A DNA stretch of 64,000 nucleotides from Ipomoea triloba (Eukaryota > Streptophyta > Magnoliopsida > Solanales > Convolvulaceae): assembly GCF_003576645.1 (NCBI RefSeq), contig NC_044929.1, positions 19,968,033 through 20,032,032 of the forward strand, in the 5' to 3' direction. The notes below the pieces were generated by a model, which ran no database searches, was not told the DNA's origin, and was given only the letters and a program-made list of their open reading frames with translations. This document shows positions 48,734 through 60,609 of this stretch, one piece after another. The number at the start of each line of letters is the position of its first letter. Position 1 is the first letter of the stretch. Both the position numbers and the translations under genes were made by a program.

Positions 48734-48920
48734 TGTGAATTGAGTTATTATATGTAACTATTTATTATCTGTTATTTTATATTGTATGGTTAAGTTTAAG
48801 TGGCTCCTACTGAGTCATTAACTATAACCTGTAGAATAGGAGAGTCCCGATAGACTTAGATAAAAGGATTCTCTCTCTCCTTGTAATTCATTCAATTCAA
48901 TTCGATCCTATTCGCTAATC
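48734..48920 (+). repeat. Copia 5' LTR (187 bp); also duplicated at 47141-47327
   Basis: Starts TGTGAATTGAGTTATTATAT and ends ATTCGCTAATC. The copy at 47141-47327 belongs to the assembly duplication, not to a third LTR. Confidence 0.93.
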
Positions 48921-48929
48921 TGGTATCAG
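48921..48929 (+). promoter_or_regulatory. Primer-binding site, initiator Met tRNA
   Basis: TGGTATCAG directly follows the 5' LTR and is the standard copia site complementary to the 3' end of initiator Met tRNA; the match stops after 9 bases. Confidence 0.85.
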
Positions 48930-48991
48930 TTGCGATAGGTAGGATTTTTCCCCACCTTTTCCGTTAAACATCCACTCTCCGATTATCGTCA

Positions 48992-51900
48992 ATGGCCGCA
49001 CCACCGACCGACGGAACATTAGTCCCTGCCACTACTACAATTCCACCTCCGGTCACACCCACAGCCTTGACAGCGGCGCATCACTTTGTATCGGTGAAGC
49101 TCACGTCGCGCAACTACCTGCACTGGCGAACGCAATTAGTCCCTTTTCTCCGCGGCCAAGGCCTCCAGGGATTTCTCGATGGCTCACATCCTTGCCCGCC
49201 GGCGGTTCTCGCTGTCCCTTCGCAACCGGCCGCCACTGCTACGTCGGCTACGCCGTTGCCACCGAACCCGGCTTATCATGCCTGGGTCCAGCAAGATCAA
49301 TCGATCTTGTCTCTGCTAATCTCGTCGCTCACCGACGAGGTTATGTACCTTGCCGTAGGTCGTAGTACCGCTCGCGAGGTATGGGACACCATTAATGTCG
49401 CTCTAGCTTCGTCATCCAGATCACGTTGCTTGAGTCTTCTTGGACAATTTCAGACTCTTCGCCAAGGTAATAGTACTCCGGCCGAATACCTTGGCAAGGC
49501 TCAAATGATCGTTGAGGCGTTGTCACTCGCCGGCCGGCCACTTTCTCCCGACGAACAGGTGTTGTATGCCCTACGGGGGCTACGCTCGGAGTACAGGTCA
49601 ATGGCCAGCGCCCTCACCGTTTCAACAGCGACGGTCACTCTGCAACAGCTCGCTGATCACCTCCAAAATCAGGAATTTATTAATTCCGATGATTTCACGG
49701 GCGCTGAGTCTGTGCAGTTGCCGCAACCGCCTGCAGTTTTTTTCGCCGGTCGTGGCAGAGGCGGTTCGGATTCAGGTGGCCGACACGGCAGAGGTCGGAA
49801 CTCGCGAGGCAGAGGAGGATCTGGCCGGAGAGGCGGTAGCGGCGGATCTCCTCGTTGTCAGATCTGCAAATCTCACGGCCATATGGCAGTCAGCTGCTTC
49901 AAACGTTATGCTGATCGGCCGTCGCAGCGTGCTAATGTTGCTGTTTCTGGTGAATCGCCGCATGCAGTCTCGGATGGGTGGTACCCTGATACAGGGGCGT
50001 CTTTGCACGCTACACCTGATGAACGGATGCTCGACCACTCCGAGGCATATACTAGAGGGGATGTGCTGACGGTTGGAAATGGTACAGGTTTGGAGGTGTC
50101 ACGTTTGGGTCATGCAGTAATATCATCTAATTCCAAACCTTTAACCATGTCTAATATTCTACATGTCCCAAAATTAGCTCTCTCCCTTCTGTCAGTACAT
50201 AGATTCACTAATGAAAACAATGTTTTCTTTGAATTTCATCATAATTGTTTGTTTGTGAAGGATTGTCAAACTTGGGAGGTGCTTCTTAAAGGGTCCACGG
50301 TTGGCGGTCTCTACAAGCTGCCGCGCACCAAGTTTCATTCAGCGTTTGTGTCTGCCAAAGCCTCATCAGTCGTGTGGCACCAGCGGCTGGGGCATCCTCA
50401 TGGTCAAGTCCTAAATCGAGTCCTCCGAAATTGTCCTGTGTCAGTTAATAATTTGAAAAATCATAATAATTGTACAGCGTGTCAAATGGGAAAGTTATCA
50501 CGCTTTCCGTTAGATAGGGTTGCAAACACTAGCTCGAATGTTTTAGATTTTATTTACACGGACATATGGGGTCCGTCTCCTGTAATTTCTGCTTCGGGCT
50601 CACGTTATTTCGTTCTTTTTGTAGATGATTTTTCCCGATTTAGCTGGTTTTATCTTTTACAGCTAAAATCGGACATATATAAAATATTCGATTCCTTTTG
50701 GGCTATGGTAGAACGACGGTTTTCGCGTTCTATCAAAGCCATCTAGTCTGACCTAGGGGGTGAATACCTCCGGCTGCATAAACTGTTTAACACTCTCGGT
50801 ATTATTCACTGACAATCGTGTGCGCATACCCATGAACAAAACGGTCGTGTCGAACGTCGTAATCGACACATAGTTGAAACTGGTCTTGCCTTATTAGTAA
50901 ACAGTTCCACACCTCAGATATACTGGGATTACGCTTTTGAAACCGCCACATATCTGATCAACTCTCTCCCCTCTTCATCAATCGAATTCCAAAGTCCACA
51001 CTTTCGTCTCTTTCAAACACAACCCAACTATACCTTTCTTCGTGTCTTCGGCTGTCAGTGTTACCCATATCTGCGACCTTATAATCGACATAAAATTGAG
51101 TATCGGTCAACACCCTGCGTTTTCTTAGGTTACCCTGTTTCCTTTAGGGGATATCGCTGCATGGACCTAAATATTGGGACCACCTATATCTGTCGCCATG
51201 TCCGATTTAATGAAACTGTGTTTCCCTTTGCCTCACAGTCTAATTTGCAGGTGAATTCATCTCAGGGGTGTAATGAAGTACCGTGGGGGATTGGTCTAGT
51301 CTTATCTATCACTCCACTGAACACGAGTCCTGCTGTGTTACCCTTAGAGCAAGAACCCGGACCTATTGCTATACAGGCTCCGCCTGAAGCTGAGGCTCCG
51401 ACGAGCACTGTAAACAAAGAAATTTGAATATATATATGTAGGATTCAAAATTCATGTTACATATAATATATCAATATGGGGTGTGGGTACAATATCTCTG
51501 GATGATCCTCTGATTCTTCAATTGATGTCTTGACGCTCCATTGAAGGGCCCCCGGATCTATACTGGCTTGATCTTCAAAGAAGAACTTATATGTTTGTTC
51601 TTCTGAAGGGCCTCCGATGTTCAAATGGCTTGATCTTCAATGGGAGATTTGGATCAATATGATAGGCATGGAGGAGCTTGGGGGGCTTTTACTGCTTTTA
51701 TTATGATTTTTCCGGGATGTTTACATAGAAATAAAAGCTACTATTTATAGGAGTAGGATAGAAGAGTTTTGATAAATTCAAACTCTTTTGATATTATCTA
51801 AATAACAAATTAGATAATATCAATATTATCCAAATACATTTAAATAAATATACTAATATTGATAAATAATCAAAATTTGTAAATTTTCAGTGTCAACAAG

Positions 51901-53551
51901 CACCTCTCAAAATCAGGCTCCCACGAGTCAAGCTCATAATGACGGTCATGCCATGCGAACCCGTCGCAAGACTAGAGGCACTGGAGAACAGTTCTATGCT
52001 CTAAATGCCACTACTGAGCCAACCTGTTACTCTCAGGCTGTGGGTCATCCACAATGGCGTGATGCCATGGATCAAGAATTCAATGCCTTGCTTCACAACA
52101 ACACCTGGAAGCTAGTACCTCTTACTCCTCAAATGAACATAATTGGCTGCAAATGGGTGTTTCGCACCAAACGAAAAGCTGACGGCTCAGTTGATCGTTA
52201 CAAGGCTCGTTTAGTAGCGAAGGGTTTTAATCAAGTCGCCGGTGAAGACTTCTTTGACACGTTTAGCCCAGTCGTGAAACCTACCATAGTCAGGCTGCTC
52301 TTTTCACTCGCCGTGTCTAACAACTGGATTTTGCGACAGCTAGATGTTCACAACGCTTTTTTAAACGGACATCTTTCAGAAACAATGTATATGAAGCAAC
52401 CCCCCGGCTACGAAGATCTTGTTCACCCGAGTCATGTCTGCCACCTTCAGCGTTCCTTATATGGTCTCAAACAAGCCCCTCGGGCCTGGTTCAAGCGCTT
52501 ACATGACTTTTTAACTGCCTCTGGCTTTTCTGCGTCTAAGACTGATGTCTCTCTCTTTTATTACACAGCAGGCACATCTCGGGTTTTCATACTGGTTTAC
52601 GTAGATGATATCATCATCCTCGGCAATGATGCATCTCTTATTGATTCACTACTTCAGCGCCTCTCCAGTACTTTCAAGATTCGAGATCTGGGCACACCCA
52701 GTTTTTTTCTGGGTATTGAAACTATATCTGACAAATCTGGCTACCTTCTCTCACAGCGCCGCTATATGAAAGACACCCTGTCTCGTGCTGGTATGACAGA
52801 CTGCAAAGCACTTGCTACACCTGTTTCTCTCACTCAGCCGGTAACGCCTTCCCTAGAGCCGTATGACAATTCGACTCAGTACCGGCGCATTGTTGGGGCT
52901 TTACAGTATCTTACAATCACCCGACCTGACCTCTCTTTCTCAGTCAACAGACTTTGTCAGTTTATGCATTCACCTACTGCGGATCACTGGGGTCTACTGA
53001 AACGGGTTTTGCGGTATGTTAAAGGGACTCAGAACTTCGGGTTTCGGTTATCTTGCTCCCCGTCCACACAGTTGCATGCCTACTCCGATTCTGATTGGGC
53101 CGGCTGTCCGGTGGATCGGAAGTCCACTAGCGGGTATGCGGTTTTTATCGGGGATAATCTTGTCTCATGGCTCTCTCGCAAACAACGTACTGTTGCGCGT
53201 TCTTCGACTGAAGCTGAGTACAAAGGTTTGGCCGATATTTCCGCTGAAGTCACTTGGGTCGTTTCTCTGCTTCGGGAGTTAGGGCTGGACTCTGGGCATC
53301 CGACTCAGTTGTGGTGTGATAATCTGGGCGCTACTTATCTTGCTGCCAACCCGGTTTTTCATGCTAGGACCAAACACGTGGAAATTGACTATCATTTCGT
53401 CCGAGACAAAGTCACGGCTGGTGAATTCATTGTCAACTTCATATCGACACAGGACCAGCTAGCTGATATTTTTACCAAGCCTCTTCCAGGACCGCGTTTT
53501 CGGGCTCTCCGCTGCAAGCTCAAAGTTGAAGAGATCCAACCCTGTGCTTGA
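48992..53551 (+). pseudogene. Copia gag-pol polyprotein, inactivated
   Basis: One continuous reading frame, broken at three points. Gag (UBN2 type, from 48992) ends with a zinc knuckle CX2CX4HX4C (near 49855-49900). Protease motif DTGA follows (near 49988). The integrase has its HHCC region (near 50375-50490) and catalytic core; RT carries YVDD (near 52600); RNase H carries SDSDWAG and SSTEAEY (53088-53220). Stops: TAG at 50744-50746 and TGA at 50810-50812, both in integrase; then a solo LTR (51425-51872) splits integrase C terminus from RT. The LTR plus one target copy is 453 bp, a multiple of three, so the frame downstream is unchanged. The element cannot make a full polyprotein itself. Confidence 0.93.
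51425..51872. mobile_element. Solo LTR (448 bp) nested in copia pol
   Basis: TGAATATATATATG at the left end and ATAAATAATCA at the right (TG...CA), flanked by AAATT on both sides (51420-51424 and 51873-51877). Removing the unit and one AAATT leaves pol in frame, which proves insertion. Inside are two similar blocks GAAGGGCC(C/T)CCG ... GGCTTGATCTTCAA (51543-51580 and 51606-51642) and a TATA-like CTATTTATAG (51740-51749). No coding capacity; unrelated to the host copia LTR. Confidence 0.88.
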
Positions 53552-53558
53552 GGGGGTG

Positions 53559-53745
53559 TGTGAATTGAGTTATTATATGTAACTATTTATTATCTGTTAT
53601 TTTATATTGTATGGTTAAGTTTAAGTGGCTCCTACTGAGTCATTAACTATAACCTGTAGAATAGGAGAGTCCCGATAGACTTAGATAAAAGGACTCTCTC
53701 TCTCCTTGTAATTCATTCAATTCAATTCGATCCTATTCGCTAATC
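53559..53745 (+). repeat. Copia 3' LTR (187 bp)
   Basis: Identical to the 5' LTR except for one T-to-C change (AAAGGACTCTC). Preceded by the polypurine GAGGGGG and followed by the AAAGG target copy. Confidence 0.93.
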
Positions 53746-53750
53746 AAAGG

Positions 53751-54379
53751 AAACCATAATTGTTACCAAATATCTGCTCTTGGTGAAACTCATCTTGTAA
53801 TCTTAACGAGTAAAAAATCACAAACTGATAAACTAGCATAAGTTATATATAATTGATCAACTCAAACCAAAAAGGTCAATAAGCTGCTACTGTAAATTAC
53901 AAAATAATAACAACAACAACAACAACAAGAATATCACACAAAATCATGTGAAAATGTAAAAAAGAAAGAAATTAAATATATAAGTTCATTAGATTGTAGT
54001 CATTGACATGAAGTGGTTGTCCCAAATGGGAGGTCCTGCGTTTGAGCCGGGGTGGTATATAGAATCAGTTTTCGTGCAGTTGGAGTACTCAGGTGTGGTT
54101 GTGTAGTGAGAGGAGAGCCATTGATCTTGCCAAAATCAACGTCCAGGATTAAATACGTTTAAAACAAAACACGAAGGCAATTTGTTCATTTTCTATATGG
54201 GTCAAACTTAAGGTGCGTAGGGTTTGTGTTTAAAGTGCGTAGGTCTTGTGCTTAAGGTGTGCAGGTCTTGTTCTTAAGGTGCGTCTTGTTTTTTCTTCAA
54301 AACTACAACAGACCTATCTACATATATAGAGGGCTAGGGTGGCCCGTCACTCAGTACCTCAAGAAGATGGCGACAGAGG
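53751..54379. other. Intergenic DNA with SINE-like fragment
   Basis: An (ACA)n tract lies at 53909-53928. At 54000-54120, GTGGTTGTCCCAAATGGGAG followed by GCGTTTGAGCCGGGGTGG resembles a tRNA-derived head with a B box. GGTGCGTAGG(T/G)(T/C)TTGTG-type units repeat at 54210-54285. Confidence 0.4.
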
Positions 54380-55445
54380 GTAACGGGCACTCCTTGCTCA
54401 TAGGCCCGGTCTTAGGCAAGGGCGCTTGCCCAAGGCCCATGCTTGCAGGATGGTCCCTTTTATATATAGTACTCTGTATATATGTATACGTAATTAATAT
54501 ACATTTATTTTATATAAAGATAAATTTGTTTGGTTGATAGATACCTAGACTACAACTTGGCGGATAAGGAGTTGAAACCTTTTTCCTTCATTTTAACCAA
54601 TAAAATTCTCTTAATTTGTGAGGCTAGATATCTGAAAACTAAAAAGTAAATAACTTTTTTTTTCTTTCTAGTTAATGGAAAAAGTATTCCTAAAAACATA
54701 TAAATAAATAACATTTGAGATTTATAATATGCTTTCTATTTAAATTATTTTATCCAAACAATTATAACTATTTTAAAATCATATGTCTTTTACTCAAATT
54801 TTTTAGTCAACAAAACCCCATAATTTGTTAGACTAGATAACAGAATATTTTTTAAAAACAATATCAGAATATTGAAAAGTTAAGTAAAAGATTTTTTTTT
54901 CCTTATGAATATCTAGTTAAGGGAAAATGTATTTTATAAATTAATAAATACGATTTGTGATTTATAATATGTTTTCTATTTAAATTATTTTATTCAAACA
55001 ATAATCTTTAACTATTTTAAAATCATATGTTTTTATTCAGATTTTTTAGCTCCGCATATATTTATAAGTGTTGTTTTATAAATTTTATTAATAATTAATT
55101 TATTATTTATTATGATAACAATGTTATTGTTTATAAACTTATTTTGTTAAGTACTATTGAATCTATTACAAGGTAACATCTATTATTATAAGCTTATTTA
55201 ATTTTAAATTGTTTATTCATTTTTATAAATTATTTCTTTGTGAAAGTACCTATAAATGTTTTCATGACTATTATTGTGTATGTAAAAATTGTTAAAAACA
55301 TGTTAATCTTATTTCAAGGTATTTGATATTTGTTTTTTTTTTATCTTTTTGTAATTTAAATTTTTGGTATGAAATATATGTTAACATCAGGTAGGACCTA
55401 TTTCTTTTGTCGCGTCCCGGGCCTATAAATAATATGATCAGCCCT
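54380..55445. mobile_element. ~1-kb repetitive element with an internal direct repeat
   Basis: Ends carry GGCCC-rich text (TAGGCCCGGTCTTAGGCAAG near 54401; CCCGGGCCTATAAATAATAT near 55417). Inside, about 220 bp is duplicated in tandem (about 54595-54810 and 54815-55045): both copies contain GATTTATAATATG(C/T)TTTCTAT and TTTTAAAATCATATGT. Non-coding; class not assigned. Confidence 0.45.
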
Positions 55446-55449
55446 GCTT

Positions 55450-55705
55450 CTCCCTTTTGAACGAAACTGTGTACTTTTAGTTTGAAATTGTGAACTTCTA
55501 GAATATAAATTATGTTTCTAAGTTAAAATACATAAATTGTGTAGGTTAATATTGTGTGTTCGTATTATACAAATTGTTATTTTTTTTTTGAGAATACAAA
55601 TTGTTAATTTTTAAAAGGTAAATTGTGAACATTTAGTATGTAAATTGTGATCATTCAAAACTCGGGTTCACATTGCAATGTAGATCTGGGTCCGCAAAAT
55701 AATTT
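55450..55705. mobile_element. Satellite-filled foldback element, decayed relic
   Basis: Degenerate units of the form AAATTGTGAACTTxTAG (55485-55650) are followed by a palindromic right end (TTCACATTGCAATGTAGATC, then TGGGTCCGCAAAATAAT), like the right ends at 25195-25236. The left end is not recognisable. Confidence 0.4.
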
Positions 55706-56997
55706 GCAATAGTTAGCTTATCACTTTATCAGTCAATGTTGGCTTATTTGACTACTACGGAGTATTAGCTATTTGATTTGGTTAAACATTCAATATAAGT
55801 GTTTGATTAATTAGTTTTTTTTTTAACATATTATTGCTTCAAAATGTTTAAATTCAAAAAACTCTTCAAGGTAGCTTTTTAGATAGTCTTTTTAAGAAAG
55901 TCATTTTGTCTGTAATTAACAATCAACTAACAGCTAATTTATCAAACATTTTTCTATAATCAACTAATACTATCAACTAGTCTCAAATGCACTAACCTAA
56001 TAGCTAACAACTAACAGCTATTTATCAAACACCTCCAATATAATATAAATGCGTAGTCTGACCATAATCATATGAACGGAATTTAATTTGATATAGAAGT
56101 AGACTTAATTCAGTAAATTCAGAAATATTTGCGTTCATACTACTAATGGTCTACTGTTTTTTCCCCAGGTTTTGTGTTATTCCCGTCGTTTTCCACTCTT
56201 CTGAGACAAATGTATCAAAATTTGTTAAAGTGATTAATAATACTTCCATCGCAAAAATTCTCTTCTATCACTTTGAATCTTTGGGTGTTCTGTCAAATAA
56301 TGTTTTTTACTTTTGTTTTTTCATAGAAGATATCGACGATTGAAATTGTTAGAGAACAGTATACATAAGTAGATAAAATTTATCTACTGTCTCCCTATCT
56401 GACATTTCGCACTGTCTCAACTCAACTCTCTACCAAAACTGAGATCAATTGACCAGAGAAAAATGCTTTTTTTTTTTTTCTTCGTTTCATATTTTTGCAT
56501 AGATTTCCCTGTCTCTGTTAAGCTTTAATTCCATTTATATCTTTCTCCCTTTTTTTTTCGTTTATAATTATTATTATTATTATTTTTCTACTGGTTGTCA
56601 AAGTCTACAAAATGAGCAGTTTCATGTCTCAATACACAATACGCTCTCCAAAAAACGCCTCACTGAAATACAGGCACCAATGACACTCTTCAGCTAAGCA
56701 TCTTTCCGTCACGCATATGTTTATGTGCACGTGGGCGTGCATATGTTGTTGGGTTTGGAGAATGTTGCTGGTTTTGCATCTTCATTCCCCAATCCCCACT
56801 GTTTTTGTGATCCTTTTTTGGGTTAATATTGGCTAGGGAAGAATGGGTTCGAGTTTTCTTGATTTATAATTGAGTTTATTTCCTGGGAATCCTGGGATTT
56901 TGTATTGTGTAGAGTGGTGGGGGTGTAATAGCTTTGATTCTTTTGAAAAAATAAAAATAAAAATTTTCCAAATTGGGTGTTTTGCGAGTCTGCACTG
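55706..56997. other. Upstream region of the ALP1-like gene
   Basis: Intergenic DNA to about 56600, then a probable 5' leader rich in T and G. An ATT run lies at 56568-56583. The ORF at 56146-56343 has no recognisable motif. No clear TATA box was found. Confidence 0.4.
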
Positions 56998-59900
56998 ATG
57001 GCTCCAGTGAGAGGGTCGAAGAAGAAGAGGAAGGTGGAGAAGAAGGGTGAACAACAACAGGAGGGTGTGGCTTCTGGGGCTTCTGAGGATGGCTCTGCTG
57101 ATTGGTGGGCTGTGTTATCCAAAAGGGTTGCAGGTGAAGTGTTTATCAGTTTGCTCTTTTGTCTTTCAATGTTGGTTTTTTGCTTAGGTTTGGTTTTGAA
57201 CATTAAGTTTTTAGCAATTTTGTTTAATGGGTGATTGTGTTGACTGAATCCTGATTTGCAAGGTGAATACCAATTTGGGATGTGTTGTGTTATGTTGTGC
57301 TTTTCCTCCCAATGAAGTTACATGTTGCCATCTATGAATATGAGAAAGAGGCCTTGTTTAGCCCAGGGTTTCTAGTTTAGGCTAAAGATCAAACTGAGCT
57401 GTCTTGGAAATCCTAGGATATGAACTCATGATGTTTCTTGCAGAAAATTTAGTAAAGTTTGCCTCTGAGCCTGTCATACAGTCTCGGTTTAGACTAGGAT
57501 AGTGGATGTTGCGTTCTTGGTTGTATCCCGGTTTTGTTCTGCTTGGTCGATTCAAGTTATCTAGCTATATGTTCTACATGCCTTTGAATATATTTTGCAC
57601 ATTATCATGTTCTTGAGGTTGCTTTCAGGACTTCAAGAAATTATATGTTTACTCATAAGTGGACTGTATGGTCCATCAAAAGAAGTCGTTAAGAAAGTTT
57701 TCACATTTAGTCTTGACTTTAAGAACACGAAGCGTAATAAATCCTTGTTGGTATTCCTGCATAATGAGGAAAAAAAAGAGATGATTTAGCTCTTCGGAAT
57801 AATATTTCAGTGAAGGTATTAAGTTGACGTATAATGTATTTGCTTGGTAGCTGGGATATTGGTCCTTATCCTGATCTCCGAATGCGAACTCCTGAAAAAT
57901 TTAGGTTATATGTCCTTCGGTTATCATGTCTTTTTCTCCGTTGAATTGATGTAAGTCTGGATGTCACACTCCTCGTGGCTTAACAATGCAAAATTAAATT
58001 TGGTTGATTAACGTGCTCATGAGATGTTGTATTTGAATCGCTGCAATGTTTTGTACTTATAGTTGGGGTACTTTTGAGGTTTGGTCTATATTTTGTCTGT
58101 ACAAGCAAATATTTGCATAAGATATTAACGAGTCTAAACAGCCTTTAATAGACAGAGAAAGCTATATATTTGTCTCTAGTTGGTGCAATAACAATCATAG
58201 ACATTTGCAATCATATAGCATTTTCAAGAGAAAGAAAAGGAGACGGGAACAAGTTGAACTTGCAGGAATAAATGTCACCAAATTTGTGCATTGTGCACCA
58301 TAATTCTTACAATGCAGATACTATTGGTATGGTATGGTGTGTGTGTGTGTGTGTGTGTATAGGTTCTCTACTTTCTCTACTTAACCAATTGTGTCGTGTT
58401 TCTTAAGAAAAAGTGCTTGCTCAGGGAGATTTCGCAAGTTAGTTTCTCCGGATAAGACAAATAAGAGGAAAAACGAAACAAAGAGGGAATTACCCTTTGG
58501 CTTAAACGCTGAGCATACATTGTAGAAATGCTCAAATATTGTAGATGATAGAAAATGGATGCTGATTTACATTGAGTTTAGTGATAAAACCAGATATTAT
58601 GAAGTTAGTTCTTCTAAGAAATTTGAGCTGCCTGAAATGTGGTGAAAAACTGTGAATATGCCTTGATCGGGGCTCAAATGCACCGAGTAAATGTTACAGA
58701 TTCACGGATAAGGCACGCATTACTCCTGAGGTTGAATTGGTAATCCCTGCAGGCCATTTACGAGGGAAGATATAGGAAATCTAATGTACACACACTGAAG
58801 GGAAAGTCGGGGGTAAGGGATGCGGGATGCCTATATTTGTAATCAGCATATTCTCAATGTGGTTCCCGTTGTTTTGTTCTCTTTTGCTTTTGAAATTATG
58901 TTTTAAATACCGGGATAGTTCTAAAAATTATGAATTTATTTGGATCCATATTGTGAACTGTACTTCAGATTAGTGCGAAAGAGTGAAGAACAGACATGCT
59001 TATGGTTGAAATTTTATGCTTTAAAAGTTTGAATAGCCGAGCAAATAGTTTTGACTGTATTTTTGTATTTTACTCTAATCAAATTATCAAATAAATTTTC
59101 ATTTACCTTATAAAATTGCACTAGAAAAATCATCTAGGAGGCTAAACGTGCCTGTTAATTATTTGTGTTAAGAAAATTATAGGATGCTTGACGTTTATAC
59201 ATATTCATGATATGTGTCGATGCTGTAGTGATATTCATCTGTGCAGTTCCGTTTCAAAGAGTGATGTGCTCAAGCAACATTGCTGTCAAACGAAATTATG
59301 TTCTTCTTTCTCTCGTATTACTAGTTGACTCTGCTTGCCATGAACGCTATGCGCATTTTTCTTTTGAATTATCTGTTGTCGTTCATCCTACATTGACTGA
59401 CTCGATTATACTCTGAATAATTCTGGATGTTGTATTGAATGCTATATATATCCATTTTTTGACAAATATGAGAACGGCTATGGTTGAATTGTGTGTTTTT
59501 ATGACCTTGTAAAGTCGATTTCATCATTCTAGTGCTGAGGACGATATCTCTTGCTTTGTGTAGGTAATGTTTCACCCTCGAAGGGTATGGACAGCTTCCA
59601 ATCTGTGTTCAAGATGTCGAGAAGGACATTTGAGTATATATGCTCGCTTGTGAAGGAGCACATGATGGTGAAATCTGCGAATTATGTGTTCACGAGTGGG
59701 AAGCCGATGTCACTACATGAACAAGTAGCTTTAGCTCTGCGGAGACTCTGCTCAGGTAATTCGCTAATTGCAGTTGGTGATTCGTTCGGGGCACATCACT
59801 CGACTGTCTCTCAAGTGACTTGGCGCTTCGTGGAGGCCATAGAAGAAAAAGGCATCCACCACCTCTGCTGGCCATCGTCTGAGCAGGAGCTGAGCCGGAT

Positions 59901-60609
59901 AAAATCCAAATTTGAACAAATTCGAGGCCTTCCAAACTGTTGTGGCGCGATTGATACCACGCACATCACCATGATGTTATCCTCGTCTGAACAAACAGCT
60001 GATGTGTGGCTCGACAAGATGGAGAATCACAGCATGATCCTGCAGGCGGTCGTTGATCCCGACATGAAGTTCCGGGATATTGTCACTGGCCTGCCCGGGA
60101 AGATGGGCAAGGCTTCGGTTCTCCAAAGCTCAACGTTCTTCAAACTTTGCCAGAAGGGAGAAAGGCTAAATGGCAAGACTATAAAGCTGTCAGCAGAAAC
60201 CAAGGTAGAGGAATACATAGTTGGTGATTCCGGGTTTCCCCTTTATCCCTGGCTTATGACTCCCTATCCCGGGAAAGAACTTTCGGGACCCAAAGCCGAG
60301 TTCAACAAGATGCACTTTGCAACGCGCATTGTGGCCCAGAGGGCGCTGGCGAGATTGAAGGATGTCTGGAAAATGATCCAAGGAAACATGTGGAGACCGG
60401 ACAAACATAAGTTACCTAGATTCATCCTGGTATGCTGCATTCTCCATAACATCATTATCGACATGGAAGATGAGGTGTTGGATGAGCTTCCTCTCCCTCA
60501 TCACCATGATCCCGGGTACAGGCAAGAGGTTTCTCAATCCGTCGACAAGGCTGCTTCAATCGCGAGGGATAATCTATCCCGATATTTATCTGGAAAACTG
60601 CATTCTTGA
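56998..60609 (+). CDS. Harbinger transposase-derived nuclear protein, ALP1/HDP1 type
   Basis: Two exons, 56998-57133 and 59564-60609, joined by a 2430-bp GT-AG intron (phase 1), give 393 aa. The N terminus has a nuclear-localisation-like KKKRKVEKK (residues 8-16) and DWWAVLSKRVAG (35-46). A helix-turn-helix region follows (96-138), then the DDE nuclease fold of PIF/Harbinger transposases: Asp176 in GAIDTTH and Asp267 in GDSGFPLYPW are kept, but the third acid is replaced by Gln304 (VAQRALARLK, where active enzymes have IERAF). With no terminal repeats, one long intron and an intact frame, it is a domesticated transposase, close to Arabidopsis ALP1 (a PRC2 partner) and related HDP1-type proteins. 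Cutting activity is unlikely; a chromatin role is inferred. It converges with the MBD gene, 311 bp apart. Confidence 0.93.
58337..58358 (+). repeat. (GT)n microsatellite in the ALP1-like intron
   Basis: About eleven uninterrupted GT units, likely polymorphic between individuals. Confidence 0.95.

Larger units (their letters stand above)
48734..53745 (+). mobile_element. Young copia (Ty1) LTR retrotransposon
   Basis: LTRs of 187 bp at 48734-48920 and 53559-53745 differ by one base (T/C at the AAAGGA(T/C)TCTC site). A 5-bp duplication AAAGG flanks the element (48729-48733 and 53746-53750). A primer-binding site TGGTATCAG follows the left LTR (48921-48929, initiator Met tRNA) and a polypurine GAGGGGG (53550-53556) precedes the right one. 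LTRs begin TG but end TC, an unusual end. Domain order gag-protease-integrase-RT-RNase H defines copia. Total 5012 bp, including a 448-bp nested solo LTR. Near-identical LTRs mean recent insertion. Confidence 0.95.

Noticed and set aside
51400..51890. Insertion in copia pol read as an intron (GTAAAC ... TTTTCAG)
   Set aside because: Splicing there would shift the frame, whereas a TG...CA unit with an AAATT duplication restores it exactly; a solo LTR explains the data better.
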